NCBI GenBank assembly: GCA_017643165.1 | Contig: JAEPNY010000003.1 | Coordinates: forward strand, 292,007-356,006 | Reading direction: 5' to 3' | Length of the DNA stretch: 64,000 nucleotides | Source of the DNA: Psychroserpens sp. | GTDB lineage: Bacteria > Bacteroidota > Bacteroidia > Flavobacteriales > Flavobacteriaceae | In this document: positions 19,831 through 28,026 of the stretch, piece by piece | Layout: the number at the start of each line of letters is the position of its first letter | Numbering within the stretch: the first letter of the stretch is position 1 | The notes under the pieces: generated by a model | The model's input: the letters and a program-made list of their open reading frames with translations, nothing else | What the model was told of the DNA's origin: nothing | Database searches by the model: none | Position numbers and translations under genes: made by a program

Positions 19831-20664
19831 TTATTTTTCTTTCTTCTGAAGTTTAGCAGTATCTAAAAATCTACTAATAGTAATTTTAGGTTCGCCGTAG
19901 AGGTAAATTTCACTAGATCCTGACGTCTCTATGTCTATTGTTTCCATCACTTCTACATAAACATCACTTGCCATTTCTGCCACTACACGACAGGATTTAG
20001 TTGTAAAGTTTTTACCGTTGAACTGGGCGTTGTTATCCGTTCTAATGCGTAAGGAATCTGTGACGCCTTCAATGTCCACATTAGCGCGCTGATAAAGATC
20101 CATTTTTACTTCGGTAGCATTAACTAAAGCGTCTAGTTTTGTATTATCACCTATAACCGCTTCTACATTATTGGCGGTAATATTAAGTTTGATTTTGGTT
20201 TTATCAGAGCTATTAAAATTAAAATTATTGGCCTTAATGTTTAGATAAGCTCTCGCAGATCCTGACGTTTTTAGTGACGCATCTTTTAGTTCTAATGAAG
20301 TCAGTGAACGTACTTCTCCATTCTGTCTTACTTCAATATCTGAAAAACCATCTCCATAATTAATTTTAACGTCCAATTTCTTCGGTCTTATATCACCTGT
20401 ACTAGTTATATTGAGTGTACTATCAATAACTTCAATGTTGATATATTGATGTAAATTATCATCAGTCTCAATTTCCACTGAAGGTTTTTTATTATAAAAT
20501 AATTCCACTTTAAAATCTTCACCAATAACGACTTTCTTAAACCCATCAACATAAGTTTGGTTTATTGTGAGATTTCTATCGCCCTTGATTTTTTCTGATT
20601 CTTGTGCAATGCTAAAGAAGCTAACCCCAAACATCATACAAATTATAACTACAAATTTCTTCAT
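19831..20664 (-). CDS. DUF2807 (head GIN domain) secreted protein
   Basis: 277 residues with a signal peptide (MKKFVVIICMMFGVSFFSIAQ). The rest fits the DUF2807 putative adhesin fold, a right-handed beta structure of short strands: DGFKKVVIGEDFKVELFY, then repeated NI/DL strand turns and a closing SGSSEIYLYGEPKI. It is the last gene of the PadR/PspC-linked cluster. It carries its own possible -7 element and lies 107 bp from the previous gene, so it may also be transcribed separately. Function unproven; members are cell-envelope proteins. Confidence 0.82.
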   Translation of the reverse strand: MKKFVVIICMMFGVSFFSIAQESEKIKGDRNLTINQTYVDGFKKVVIGEDFKVELFYNKKPSVEIETDDNLHQYINIEVIDSTLNITSTGDIRPKKLDVKINYGDGFSDIEVRQNGEVRSLTSLELKDASLKTSGSARAYLNIKANNFNFNSSDKTKIKLNITANNVEAVIGDNTKLDALVNATEVKMDLYQRANVDIEGVTDSLRIRTDNNAQFNGKNFTTKSCRVVAEMASDVYVEVMETIDIETSGSSEIYLYGEPKITISRFLDTAKLQKKEK

Positions 20665-20686
20665 TTGTTCTATATATCAATTTGAG

Positions 20687-20694
20687 CAAATATA
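20687..20694 (-). promoter_or_regulatory. Possible internal -7 element
   Basis: On the minus strand TATATTTG, ~23 bases before the DUF2807 gene at 20664. The -33 is weak. Confidence 0.35.
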
Positions 20695-20771
20695 AAACAA
20701 AAACCATCCCAAACACTGTTAAGAGTTTGAAATGGTCAAAAAAATTGATTGAATATTAGGTTGAAATTAGC

Positions 20772-21503
20772 CTACATACGTTTTCTAATACTTCCTGAAA
20801 CGCCATCACTTTCACTAACCGCTTTTGGGTTGCCATAATAAGTAATATCGCCTCCGCTTGTTGCACTTGCCGTAATTTTTTCGGTGGCGTGTACTACAAT
20901 ATCAGCACCACTAGTTACGGACGCCGTACACGATTCAGAAATAAGATCACGCGCTTTAATATCGGCACCACTAGTTGCACTTGCGCTCAAGGTTACAGTA
21001 TTTCCAGAAACTTTTATATCACTGCCGCTGGTAGAACTTAAGGTTGTGGATTGTGCATCGATCTCAACTTCAAGATCTGCTCCACTTGTCGTTACCAATT
21101 TAATACTATTTGATTCTATAGTATTGGTTGAATATACGTCACTACCACTTGTTGCACTGATATAATTAATGTCTTCCACGTTAACCATTACTTTTTGAGC
21201 TTCAGAATAGCTGATATTTTCAGATGAGTAAATCTTTAGTACGCCTTCATCAATCTCAGTAACTATGATATCGTGTAAATTTTCATCCGCTTGTACTTTT
21301 AATAAAGGCGTATCACTTTGTGTTAAGTATACATCCAAGCCTCTACTTACTTCAATTTGATTGAAGTCTCCATCTAAATTTCGTTCCATTGTTTGAACAT
21401 TTCTGTTTCCTCTAACGCCTGGGTTGAAATTAAGGTCGAAATTGCAGGACATTAGCAATAAGCTAAGTACCGCAGTAATCGTGATTTTTAATAAAGTTGA
21501 CAT
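20772..21503 (-). CDS. DUF2807 lipoprotein with TSGSD/TSGAD repeats
   Basis: 243 residues with a lipoprotein signal (lipobox LLMSC, Cys20). It begins like a head-GIN domain (FNQIEVSRGLDVYLTQSD) and then has a regular ladder of turns: SATSGSDVYS, VTTSGADLEV, SSTSGSDIKV, SATSGADIKA, SVTSGADIVV, SATSGGDITY, each ~18 residues apart. This is the hallmark of DUF2807 and implies a beta-helix-like rod with one Ser-Gly-Asp turn per rung. It lies 20 bp after the NTF2-like gene and is surely co-transcribed with it. Likely an outer-membrane-anchored envelope protein; ligand unknown. Confidence 0.85.
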   Translation of the reverse strand: MSTLLKITITAVLSLLLMSCNFDLNFNPGVRGNRNVQTMERNLDGDFNQIEVSRGLDVYLTQSDTPLLKVQADENLHDIIVTEIDEGVLKIYSSENISYSEAQKVMVNVEDINYISATSGSDVYSTNTIESNSIKLVTTSGADLEVEIDAQSTTLSSTSGSDIKVSGNTVTLSASATSGADIKARDLISESCTASVTSGADIVVHATEKITASATSGGDITYYGNPKAVSESDGVSGSIRKRM

Positions 21504-21523
21504 AATTGTTCGTTTTAATGTGA

Positions 21524-22321
21524 TTATTGTTTTTTGATTGCTTCTTCTACGATGATATTGTTTTCTCTAACGATAAATTTTGTTATGTTGTCACTAGCAT
21601 CCTTTACAAATTCAAAAGTTAAAGGCGCCTGATTATGTGCAAAGACCGTTTCTGAAATAGCATTTATATCCGTATTCATTCCTCCAGCGTTTAAATGAAG
21701 TCCTGTCTCAGTGCGAGAAATAATTACTAACCCAGTTGATTTCGCTTCATATTTTCCAACATAACTGTCCAGTATGGCTTCTGAAACTTTGATGCTATCG
21801 TTTTGATTATTTGATTGTAATTTGTGATCATAGCTTATGACGCGTTGTAATAACCATTCATCATCTTCCAAAATCCATAAGTGAGAAAACTTTGCTATAC
21901 TACCAGCGACTTCTTCACCATTCGTTGTCTCGTAAAATTTATGAACGCCGTTTTGCAACGCACCATAGATTTTTCCATTATTTTTTAGAGGAAAGACTTC
22001 TAAAGTGCCTGGTACTAATTCACGTCGTGATTTTGTGGTATTATCTGGATTGCAAATACCATTCTTCATGGATTTAATAAACGCTTCTTTCGATGTTTCT
22101 ACACCACTAATGTCATGATAGAATTCAAAATCTTCTGCGATGAGTTGATTGAGATATTGTGTTTCACATTTATTAAATGATCGCTCAAATAATAAACTGT
22201 CATTAGCTTTAAGAATGATATACACATCTTGTTCAGAATGGCTAACAATTGTATTATTGCTATCATCAACGTCAAAAGATGCTACTGCTAATGAGATTAA
22301 TATATATATAAATTGTGTCAT
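21524..22321 (-). CDS. NTF2-like (DUF4440) exported protein with C-terminal beta domain
   Basis: 265 residues with a short N-terminal signal (MTQFIYILISLAVASF). Residues ~30-170 form a DUF4440/SnoaL-like NTF2 fold (ANDSLLFERSFNKCETQYLNQLIAEDFEFYHD, FSHLWILEDDEWLLQRVISYDH). The last ~85 residues (YVGKYEAKSTGLVIISRTETGLHLNAGG) resemble the small C-terminal domain attached to some serine hydrolases. No catalytic residues can be assigned. The gene is 92 bp after the PspC-domain gene in the same direction. The start region on the minus strand is AATCAATCAAAAAATG. Confidence 0.75.
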   Translation of the reverse strand: MTQFIYILISLAVASFDVDDSNNTIVSHSEQDVYIILKANDSLLFERSFNKCETQYLNQLIAEDFEFYHDISGVETSKEAFIKSMKNGICNPDNTTKSRRELVPGTLEVFPLKNNGKIYGALQNGVHKFYETTNGEEVAGSIAKFSHLWILEDDEWLLQRVISYDHKLQSNNQNDSIKVSEAILDSYVGKYEAKSTGLVIISRTETGLHLNAGGMNTDINAISETVFAHNQAPLTFEFVKDASDNITKFIVRENNIIVEEAIKKQ

Positions 22322-22413
22322 TTTTTGATTGATTAATACAGCTCAAATATGTTATAAAAGGTTGGTTAGTTAAAATGTAAATATCTGAGCTGTAGGTTTT
22401 TTAAGATGAATTG

Positions 22414-24258
22414 TTAGTTGCCATCATCTGAAGTAATTTCAATACCATCTTCATCGATATTGACCTTAACTTCATCTGATTTGGCCTTTACACCTTCACC
22501 ATCGATTATGATTGTGCTACGAGGAATTTTAGCCTCAATGCCATCTTCATCAATTTTTAGAGTTGACTCATCATCTTCAATATCAACTTTCACTTTGAAA
22601 TCTTCATCCTCTGGGCAATCAAGGCATTCAACACCATTTGTGATAATTTTCAAATAATGTTCTTCCATATTGTGATCCAGAATATCATTGTAATAATATT
22701 GATTACTATGATAGTTGTAGGTATTCTTATCAGCATAGAGAATTGATCCTTCTGGTAGATAAACCGTAACTGTAATTTCTTGACCCTTTTGAGTTTCATC
22801 TAAAGGAATCGTAAAATAGCTATCTAATAACAGTTCTTTTCCTACGACCGCATAATTATACTCGATACGTTCTGCGCGTGTTTTGGCGTCTTCATAATCA
22901 AATCCGCGAGCACTGCGCTCCAATCTTACTTTAGCGATACTGTCTTTAGTTGATTTAACTATAACACGTACACCTCTAGAATAAAGAATTTTATTGTCGT
23001 TCTCATCATAGGCTGTATCAAAACCATAGCTTCTGTAGTAACGCGATGTGATCAGTTCGTTGTTATTCATTCGAAGTGTTATGGTGTCATTTGCTGTTAA
23101 TGCAGCAATCTTTTCAGTTTTAGTGAATTGACCTTCTTCTTTAAAACTTAAGCCAAATCTTGCCGTTAATACGATTAATGATACAAATGAAATTAACCAC
23201 AATCCGAGTAAAGTATATTTTGCCGGGTTTCCGATCGACTTCAAGTTGTTGATCAAAATCTTCAGTCCTAAATAGAACACGAAGAATGCGATGATTCCAA
23301 CAAATAAGAATACCAGAATTGACATGAGCCAAAGCGGAACATTTGCGGCTTCTGCTATATCATAAAAATTCGTTCCAGGTATATTTACAGAGTCTAAAAC
23401 ACTAAGGCTGATTAAGCTTATTAACAGTGATATGATGGTTACTGCACCAACAAACATTAAAATAAGTCCGAAGAATTTTGCAAATAGCTTAAGGAAGAAC
23501 ATTATGATATTCCCTATCATTTCAAAGAACGAGCTTGATGATGATTTTATGCGCTCACCTTGTTTAGGTAGATCGGCTTTTTTAACAGACTCAGAAATAG
23601 AATCTGAAACATTTTCAAAGCCTTCTTTAATTTTTTCACCTTGCTTTTTTAGATCTACATTTTGAACGGCCGAAGAGACACTATCAAATCCATCTTTAAT
23701 TTTTTTTTCGATGTTACTAATATTAACGGGTTCGCCGCGCATCATTAGTTTCTCTGTGGTGGTCTGTGCTTCTGGCACGAAAATCCATAATAAGATATAT
23801 AGTAATACACCGGTTCCAGCACCGAATATTAATAAGATCCAGATTAAACGAATCCATAAGGCATCAATACCGAAGTAGTGACCTAATCCTGAAGAAACGC
23901 CACCTACATATGAATTCTCAGTATCTCTGTAAAGACGTTTCGATGGTGATGTTCTTGTATAAGTACGCTTTGGTTCGTCTTCAAATATTTCGTCATCAAC
24001 GAGATAATCTTCTGGTTGCCCCATAATAGCGATAACTTCATCCACTTCTTTGGAACCAATAACTTGTCTTTCGTTTTGAATGCGCTCACTAAATAGTTCA
24101 GCGATTCGAGCTTCTATATCAGCAATAATTTCTGATCTCCCTTGAGAGTCTGTAAATGAACGTTTTATAGCCTCAAGATAGCGTTGTAATTTAAGGTATG
24201 CGTCTTCATCTATATGGAAAAAGATACCTGCTAAATTTATGTTGACTGTTTTATTCAT
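22414..24258 (-). CDS. PspC-domain membrane protein with HAAS-like N-terminus
   Basis: 614 residues. Residues ~1-90 are an amphipathic helical domain (YLKLQRYLEAIKRSF, SEIIADIEARIAELF, VDEVIAIMGQPEDYL) resembling the HAAS helical domain that pairs with PadR regulators. Residues ~105-165 are a PspC domain (RDTENSYVGGVSSGLGHYF plus one membrane helix). Then come two Lys/Glu-rich amphipathic repeats, three further membrane segments (~245-380) and a C-terminal extracytoplasmic beta domain with an acidic DEDGIE tail. PspC proteins act in envelope stress responses. The start overlaps the padR stop by one base (TAATG), so translation is coupled. Function inferred. Confidence 0.85.
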   Translation of the reverse strand: MNKTVNINLAGIFFHIDEDAYLKLQRYLEAIKRSFTDSQGRSEIIADIEARIAELFSERIQNERQVIGSKEVDEVIAIMGQPEDYLVDDEIFEDEPKRTYTRTSPSKRLYRDTENSYVGGVSSGLGHYFGIDALWIRLIWILLIFGAGTGVLLYILLWIFVPEAQTTTEKLMMRGEPVNISNIEKKIKDGFDSVSSAVQNVDLKKQGEKIKEGFENVSDSISESVKKADLPKQGERIKSSSSSFFEMIGNIIMFFLKLFAKFFGLILMFVGAVTIISLLISLISLSVLDSVNIPGTNFYDIAEAANVPLWLMSILVFLFVGIIAFFVFYLGLKILINNLKSIGNPAKYTLLGLWLISFVSLIVLTARFGLSFKEEGQFTKTEKIAALTANDTITLRMNNNELITSRYYRSYGFDTAYDENDNKILYSRGVRVIVKSTKDSIAKVRLERSARGFDYEDAKTRAERIEYNYAVVGKELLLDSYFTIPLDETQKGQEITVTVYLPEGSILYADKNTYNYHSNQYYYNDILDHNMEEHYLKIITNGVECLDCPEDEDFKVKVDIEDDESTLKIDEDGIEAKIPRSTIIIDGEGVKAKSDEVKVNIDEDGIEITSDDGN

Positions 24259-24596
24259 TATTTTTTTGTTTTTTCTCTTGTTACTATATTAACTGCATTT
24301 TGTAATTCATTCCAGGTCGTATTCAATTCTTTGAGGAAAAGCTGACCTGTTTCTGTAAGTCCGTAATACTTACGAGGTGGTCCAGAAGTGGATTCTTCCC
24401 AACGATAATTGAGTAATCCAGCATTCTTAAGTCTTGTGAGAAGCGGATAAATAGTCCCTTCAACCACAAGCAATTTTGCGTCTTTGAGTGTTCCTAAGAT
24501 TTCTGCAACGTATGCATCGTCATCTTTCAATACCGATAAGATACAGTATTCTAGGACCCCTTTTCGCATTTGTGCTTTTGTGTTCTCTATCTTCAT
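24258..24596 (-). CDS. PadR-family transcriptional regulator
   Basis: 112 residues, the short PadR form: winged helix with MRKGVLEYCILSVLKDDDAYVAEIL, the characteristic VEGTIYPLLTRLKNAGLL recognition helix and a YYGLTETGQLFL wing, then a short C-terminal helix for dimerisation. PadR proteins usually repress a neighbouring membrane-protein gene. The gene overlaps the PspC gene by one base, and a 27-bp palindrome lies ~50 bp upstream, a natural operator candidate. Its ligand or trigger is unknown; the HAAS-like domain of the next protein is a plausible partner. Confidence 0.92.
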   Translation of the reverse strand: MKIENTKAQMRKGVLEYCILSVLKDDDAYVAEILGTLKDAKLLVVEGTIYPLLTRLKNAGLLNYRWEESTSGPPRKYYGLTETGQLFLKELNTTWNELQNAVNIVTREKTKK

Positions 24597-24631
24597 ATTC
24601 TAAAGAGATTTAATTTTAATAAACTGTTCAT
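24593..24631 (-). CDS. Possible 12-residue leader peptide of padR
   Basis: ATG at 24631 opens MNSLLKLNLFRI, and its TGA overlaps the padR start as ATGA. The 16 bases AATCAATCAAAAAATG at its start are the same as those at the start of the NTF2-like gene at 22321, a sign that it can be translated. It could couple ribosomes to padR or be a chance ORF. Confidence 0.35.
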   Translation of the reverse strand: MNSLLKLNLFRI

Positions 24632-24646
24632 TTTTTGATTGATTTA

Positions 24647-24673
24647 CCGTAACCACCGTAATGGTGGTTACGG
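24647..24673. promoter_or_regulatory. 27-bp palindrome upstream of padR
   Basis: Arms CCGTAACCACC and GGTGGTTACGG are perfect 11-base inverted repeats around GTAAT. There is no T run on either side, so it is not a standard terminator. It lies between the DUF4870 gene and padR. A dimeric regulator operator, perhaps for PadR itself, is the simplest reading. Confidence 0.55.
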
Positions 24674-24712
24674 ATTGATTGATGAGTTATGATTGGTTTT
24701 TGATTGATTCGT

Positions 24713-25159
24713 TTATTTTAAAAAATTTATCGTTAATGGGTATTTGTACAATTCTCCATCGCGCGCTTTTAAACTAGCCACCACAATAAATACCATTTCC
24801 AAAATGAAACCTAATATTGCCAAAAAGCCTAGGCCTCCTGTTATGTATAATAAAGGTGATGGTTCACCTATATTGATACTGAAATTGTGAAATCCATGAA
24901 AATCAACAAAATCCAGTTCGTTAAATACATTGAAAATGAAAAATGGAATTGTTAGCGTCCCTATAATAAGCACATATAATAAAATACTTATTTGGAAATT
25001 GATTGCTTGCTTACCATGTGCGTCTACAAATTCGGATTTGTCTTTATTTACCATCCATAATATGATTGGCCCCAGATAATTTCCTAATGGGATCACGAAT
25101 CGACTAAAAGTCGATAAGTGAATAAATGTTGCGATATTTTTTTGATGATTGTCGGTCAT
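24713..25159 (-). CDS. DUF4870 (Tic20-like) membrane protein
   Basis: 148 residues with four membrane segments and the DUF4870 hallmarks: an N-terminal HLSTFSRFVIPLGNYLGPIILW helix, FVDAHGKQAINFQISI, and a closing VFIVVASLKARDGELYKYPL. Members are small inner-membrane proteins of unknown function, often beside PspC or envelope genes, as here. The 116-bp gap to padR holds the palindrome and the possible leader ORF. Confidence 0.85.
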   Translation of the reverse strand: MTDNHQKNIATFIHLSTFSRFVIPLGNYLGPIILWMVNKDKSEFVDAHGKQAINFQISILLYVLIIGTLTIPFFIFNVFNELDFVDFHGFHNFSINIGEPSPLLYITGGLGFLAILGFILEMVFIVVASLKARDGELYKYPLTINFLK

Positions 25160-25188
25160 GATTCTAAAGCATATAGTAATTTCTTATG

Positions 25189-25196
25189 CAAATATA
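25189..25196 (-). promoter_or_regulatory. Possible -7 element of the DUF4870 gene
   Basis: On the minus strand TATATTTG, matching TAnnTTTG, ~30 bases before the start. No clear -33 element. Confidence 0.4.
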
Positions 25197-25303
25197 TGTC
25201 TAAAAACAGGTATTATGTTACGCATAGTACTTAAATTTAACATAATATTAACATATTAGAATGTCAGAAATTTTCAATATTTTAGCTGAAATATCCTTTG
25301 TTT

Positions 25304-25759
25304 ATGCCTGTTTCGCCAAGAAAACTCAATACATTCTTATTATTTAAATTACCGGCCGCCTATTTTTGTGGTGTACGTACAAAATCGCTTTCAGACACCA
25401 CTTGTGTTGTTTCAGTAAAGCACCGATGGATCAATCAAAATCCATTTCGATCCATGTTTTGGGCGGTACAAGGTATGGCTGCCGAACTCACGACTGGTGC
25501 ATTGGTTATGTCGAAAATTCGAGAAAGTGGAAAGAACATCTCCATGTTGGTTGCTAATAATAACGCTTCGTTTTCTAAAAAGGCAACAGGTCGTATTACA
25601 TTTACTTGTTCTGAAGGTACTAAGATCGAAGAGGCCATCCACAAAGCCATTGAGACTGGAGAAGGCCAAACGGTGTGGTTACATGCCAATGGTATAAACG
25701 CAGAAGGTATTGAAGTTTCTAAGTTTAATTTTGAATGGACATTAAAAGTAAAATCTTAA
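25304..25759 (+). CDS. DUF4442 hot-dog-fold protein, thioesterase-like
   Basis: About 151 residues starting at ATG (MPVSPRKLN); a TTG two codons earlier is not needed. The DUF4442 pattern is clear: KLPAAYFCGVRTKSLSDTTCVVSV, then NPFRSMFWAVQGMAAELTTGALVM. This is the hot-dog helix found in acyl-CoA thioesterase-like proteins. DUF4442 members are presumed thioesterases acting on unknown acyl-CoA; here the substrate is not predictable. It is followed by the AIM24 gene on the same strand after 64 bp, possibly as one transcript. Confidence 0.82.
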   Translation: MPVSPRKLNTFLLFKLPAAYFCGVRTKSLSDTTCVVSVKHRWINQNPFRSMFWAVQGMAAELTTGALVMSKIRESGKNISMLVANNNASFSKKATGRITFTCSEGTKIEEAIHKAIETGEGQTVWLHANGINAEGIEVSKFNFEWTLKVKS

Positions 25760-25823
25760 TGTTGTAACAATTTGAATAAGATGATCACTTATAGATTATC
25801 AATTAAAAAACACAAGATTAGTT

Positions 25824-26648
25824 ATGGAAAGATTACCAGATTACAACAGTAGAAATGCTCATGAAATAGATTATCGAATTTACGGAGAAGAAATGCAATT
25901 TGTAGAAATTGAATTGGATCCACAAGAAGCTGTAATTGCCGAATCGGGCAGTTTTATGATGATGGACGACGGAATTCAAATGGAAACTATTTTCGGTGAT
26001 GGGTCTCAAAAAGATAAAGGTATCCTCGGAAAACTATGGGGAGCTGGAAAACGAATTCTCACAGGAGAAAGTTTATTTATGACGGCCTTCTACAATGATT
26101 TAACAGGGAAACGAAATGTTTCATTTGCCTCACCTTATCCAGGTAAGATTGTACCAATAGATCTAGCGGAATATAATGGAAAGTTCGTTTGTCAGAAAGA
26201 CGCTTTTTTATGCGCAGCAAAAGGAGTGAGCGTAGGCATTGAATTTTCAAAGAAGCTTGGGCGAGGATTATTTGGTGGAGAAGGATTCATCATGCAGAAA
26301 TTGGAAGGCGACGGTATGGCCTTTGTGCATGCAGGTGGAACAATGGCTAGGAAGGTTTTACAGCCTGGCGAGGTATTACGCGTAGATACGGGTTGTATTG
26401 TTGGGTTTACACAAGATGTAGATTATGATATTGAATTTGTAGGTGGTATTAAGAACACTATTTTTGGAGGTGAAGGACTATTTTTTGCAACACTAAAAGG
26501 TCCTGGTGTTGTGTATATACAGTCATTACCGTTTAGCCGATTGGCAGGAAGAATCGTGTCTTCAATTCCACGTGGTGGCAACAGTAAAGGGGAAGGAAGT
26601 ATACTAGGAGGTTTAGGTGATTTACTCGATGGAGATAATCGATTTTAA
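25824..26648 (+). CDS. AIM24 / TIGR00266 family protein
   Basis: 274 residues. Full-length TIGR00266 pattern: IDYRIYGEEMQFVEIELDPQEAV near the N-terminus, then alternating strands with GAGKRILTGESLFMTAF, FVCQKDAFLCAAKGV, EGDGMAFVHAGG and the closing GGEGLFFATLKGPGVVYIQS, plus a Gly-rich tail. The fold is a three-faced beta-prism, and the yeast relative AIM24 is mitochondrial. The bacterial function is unknown. It shows no signal peptide. Confidence 0.88.
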   Translation: MERLPDYNSRNAHEIDYRIYGEEMQFVEIELDPQEAVIAESGSFMMMDDGIQMETIFGDGSQKDKGILGKLWGAGKRILTGESLFMTAFYNDLTGKRNVSFASPYPGKIVPIDLAEYNGKFVCQKDAFLCAAKGVSVGIEFSKKLGRGLFGGEGFIMQKLEGDGMAFVHAGGTMARKVLQPGEVLRVDTGCIVGFTQDVDYDIEFVGGIKNTIFGGEGLFFATLKGPGVVYIQSLPFSRLAGRIVSSIPRGGNSKGEGSILGGLGDLLDGDNRF

Positions 26649-26778
26649 CAATACTTTGGCTGTTAAAATTATTGGACCCATCAGGACGATTGTAATTTTT
26701 TTATATCTTTAGAAAGATAATTATAATCAAAGTGCCTATTTAAAAACACTACTTAGAAACCCTAAACCCAATTAGAAA

Positions 26779-26976
26779 ATGGCAAGAGCAATGTTTGAGT
26801 ACACCAAAACTGTACTTAAAAAAGTGAGCTTCGATGCTACATTATTCTGCAAGGAATTACAAAAAGCACTTCAACGCTTATTACCTTATGAGATTGAAGA
26901 ACTTAAGATTTTTATTAAATCACTCATCTTGCAGAATCCAGATTTAAATCAATGTTTAATTTATTTAAAAGAATAA
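26779..26976 (+). CDS. Conserved 65-residue flavobacterial protein
   Basis: A short, Lys/Leu-rich helical protein (MARAMFEYTKTVLKKVSFDA, CKELQKALQRLLPYEIEELK, NPDLNQCLIYL). I recognise the pattern from annotated small hypothetical proteins in many Flavobacteriaceae, so it is very likely real despite its size. It has its own terminator and an upstream gap of 130 bp with no other gene. No signal or membrane helix; function unknown. Confidence 0.8.
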   Translation: MARAMFEYTKTVLKKVSFDATLFCKELQKALQRLLPYEIEELKIFIKSLILQNPDLNQCLIYLKE

Positions 26977-27006
26977 AAAAAAGCGACTTACGAGTCGCTT
27001 TTTTTA
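26976..27006. terminator. Bidirectional terminator
   Basis: AAAAAAAAGCGACT, loop TACG, AGTCGCTTTTTTT, immediately at the stop of the 65-residue gene and downstream of the convergent oxyR. Confidence 0.9.
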
Positions 27007-27012
27007 TACCTA

Positions 27013-27954
27013 TTATTTAGTTGGTAAAGGACTTATAATTTCTACGTTTTGAAATGCTATTGCCCCTCTTATAATGCCAGATATTACATTATGTAATGCG
27101 TCAATGATTTGCATTTTTAATTCACTCTTATGATAAATGATACTAACTTCTCTGGCAGGAGATGGATCATTGAAATGATGTAGCATTCCAGTCATACGCT
27201 CATTTAAATCTAAGGTATTCAAATAAGGTAGTAAGGTCATGCCTAGACCTTCATTAGAGAGTTTGACCAATGTTTCAATACTGCCACTCTCAAGCTGAAA
27301 TTGATCATCTTCATGACTTTTAAAGGCTTTACAAAGATTTATTACACCATCTCTAAAGCAATGTCCGTCTTCTAATAATAGCATATCATTAATATCTAAA
27401 TCAGATACGTCAAGCTTCTTTTTATCCTTTAAGCGATGATCTTCTGGGATGTAACCAACGAAGGGTTCATAATATAGTACACGTTCTTTGATATTTTCAT
27501 GTTCTAATGGCGTCGCTGCAATGGCCGCGTCTAAATGACCATCTTGAATTCGAGTGATTATTTCTTCTGTCGTATGTTCTTCAATTTTGAGTTTAACCTT
27601 TGGATATTTCTTTATAAAATTCTTAAGGAACATTGGTAGGAGCGTGGGCATAATCGTTGGTATAATCCCTAATTTGAATTCGCCACCAATAAAGCCTTTT
27701 TGTTGATCTACGATATCTTGTATACGATCAGATTCGTTAACTATATTCTTGGCTTGCTGAACGATCTTTTTACCAACGTCTGTTAATTCAATTGGTTTTT
27801 TACTTCTGTCAAAAATGAGAATATCGAGTTCATCTTCAAGTTTTTGAATTTGAGTACTTAATGTAGGTTGAGTGACAAAGCATTTTTCTGCCGCTTTTGT
27901 AAAGTTCTTATGTTCGGCAATAGCGAGTACGTAATGTAATTGAGTAATGGTCAT
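27013..27954 (-). CDS. oxyR: Hydrogen peroxide sensor OxyR (LysR family)
   Basis: 313 residues: N-terminal LysR helix-turn-helix (ITQLHYVLAIAEHKNFTKAA, TQPTLSTQIQKLE) and a substrate-like domain holding Cys199 in LLEDGHCFRDG and Cys208 in INLCKA, the same numbers and context as the peroxide-sensing pair in E. coli OxyR. It should activate peroxide-defence genes when the disulfide forms. It is divergent from dps across a 102-bp A/T-rich gap, which fits direct regulation of dps. It has a C-terminal extension beyond the E. coli length. Confidence 0.93.
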   Translation of the reverse strand: MTITQLHYVLAIAEHKNFTKAAEKCFVTQPTLSTQIQKLEDELDILIFDRSKKPIELTDVGKKIVQQAKNIVNESDRIQDIVDQQKGFIGGEFKLGIIPTIMPTLLPMFLKNFIKKYPKVKLKIEEHTTEEIITRIQDGHLDAAIAATPLEHENIKERVLYYEPFVGYIPEDHRLKDKKKLDVSDLDINDMLLLEDGHCFRDGVINLCKAFKSHEDDQFQLESGSIETLVKLSNEGLGMTLLPYLNTLDLNERMTGMLHHFNDPSPAREVSIIYHKSELKMQIIDALHNVISGIIRGAIAFQNVEIISPLPTK

Positions 27955-28026
27955 TTTGATTAATTTAGACTATAAAAATATAAAAACTATTTATAAAAAC
28001 TATAATAATTAAAACAAATTATAAAT

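Noticed and set aside
27961-28010. CTAT repeats in the oxyR-dps gap as OxyR-binding sites
   Set aside because: Spacings (17 and 13 bases) and orientation do not fit the ATAG-N7-CTAT OxyR pattern, so I only note them.
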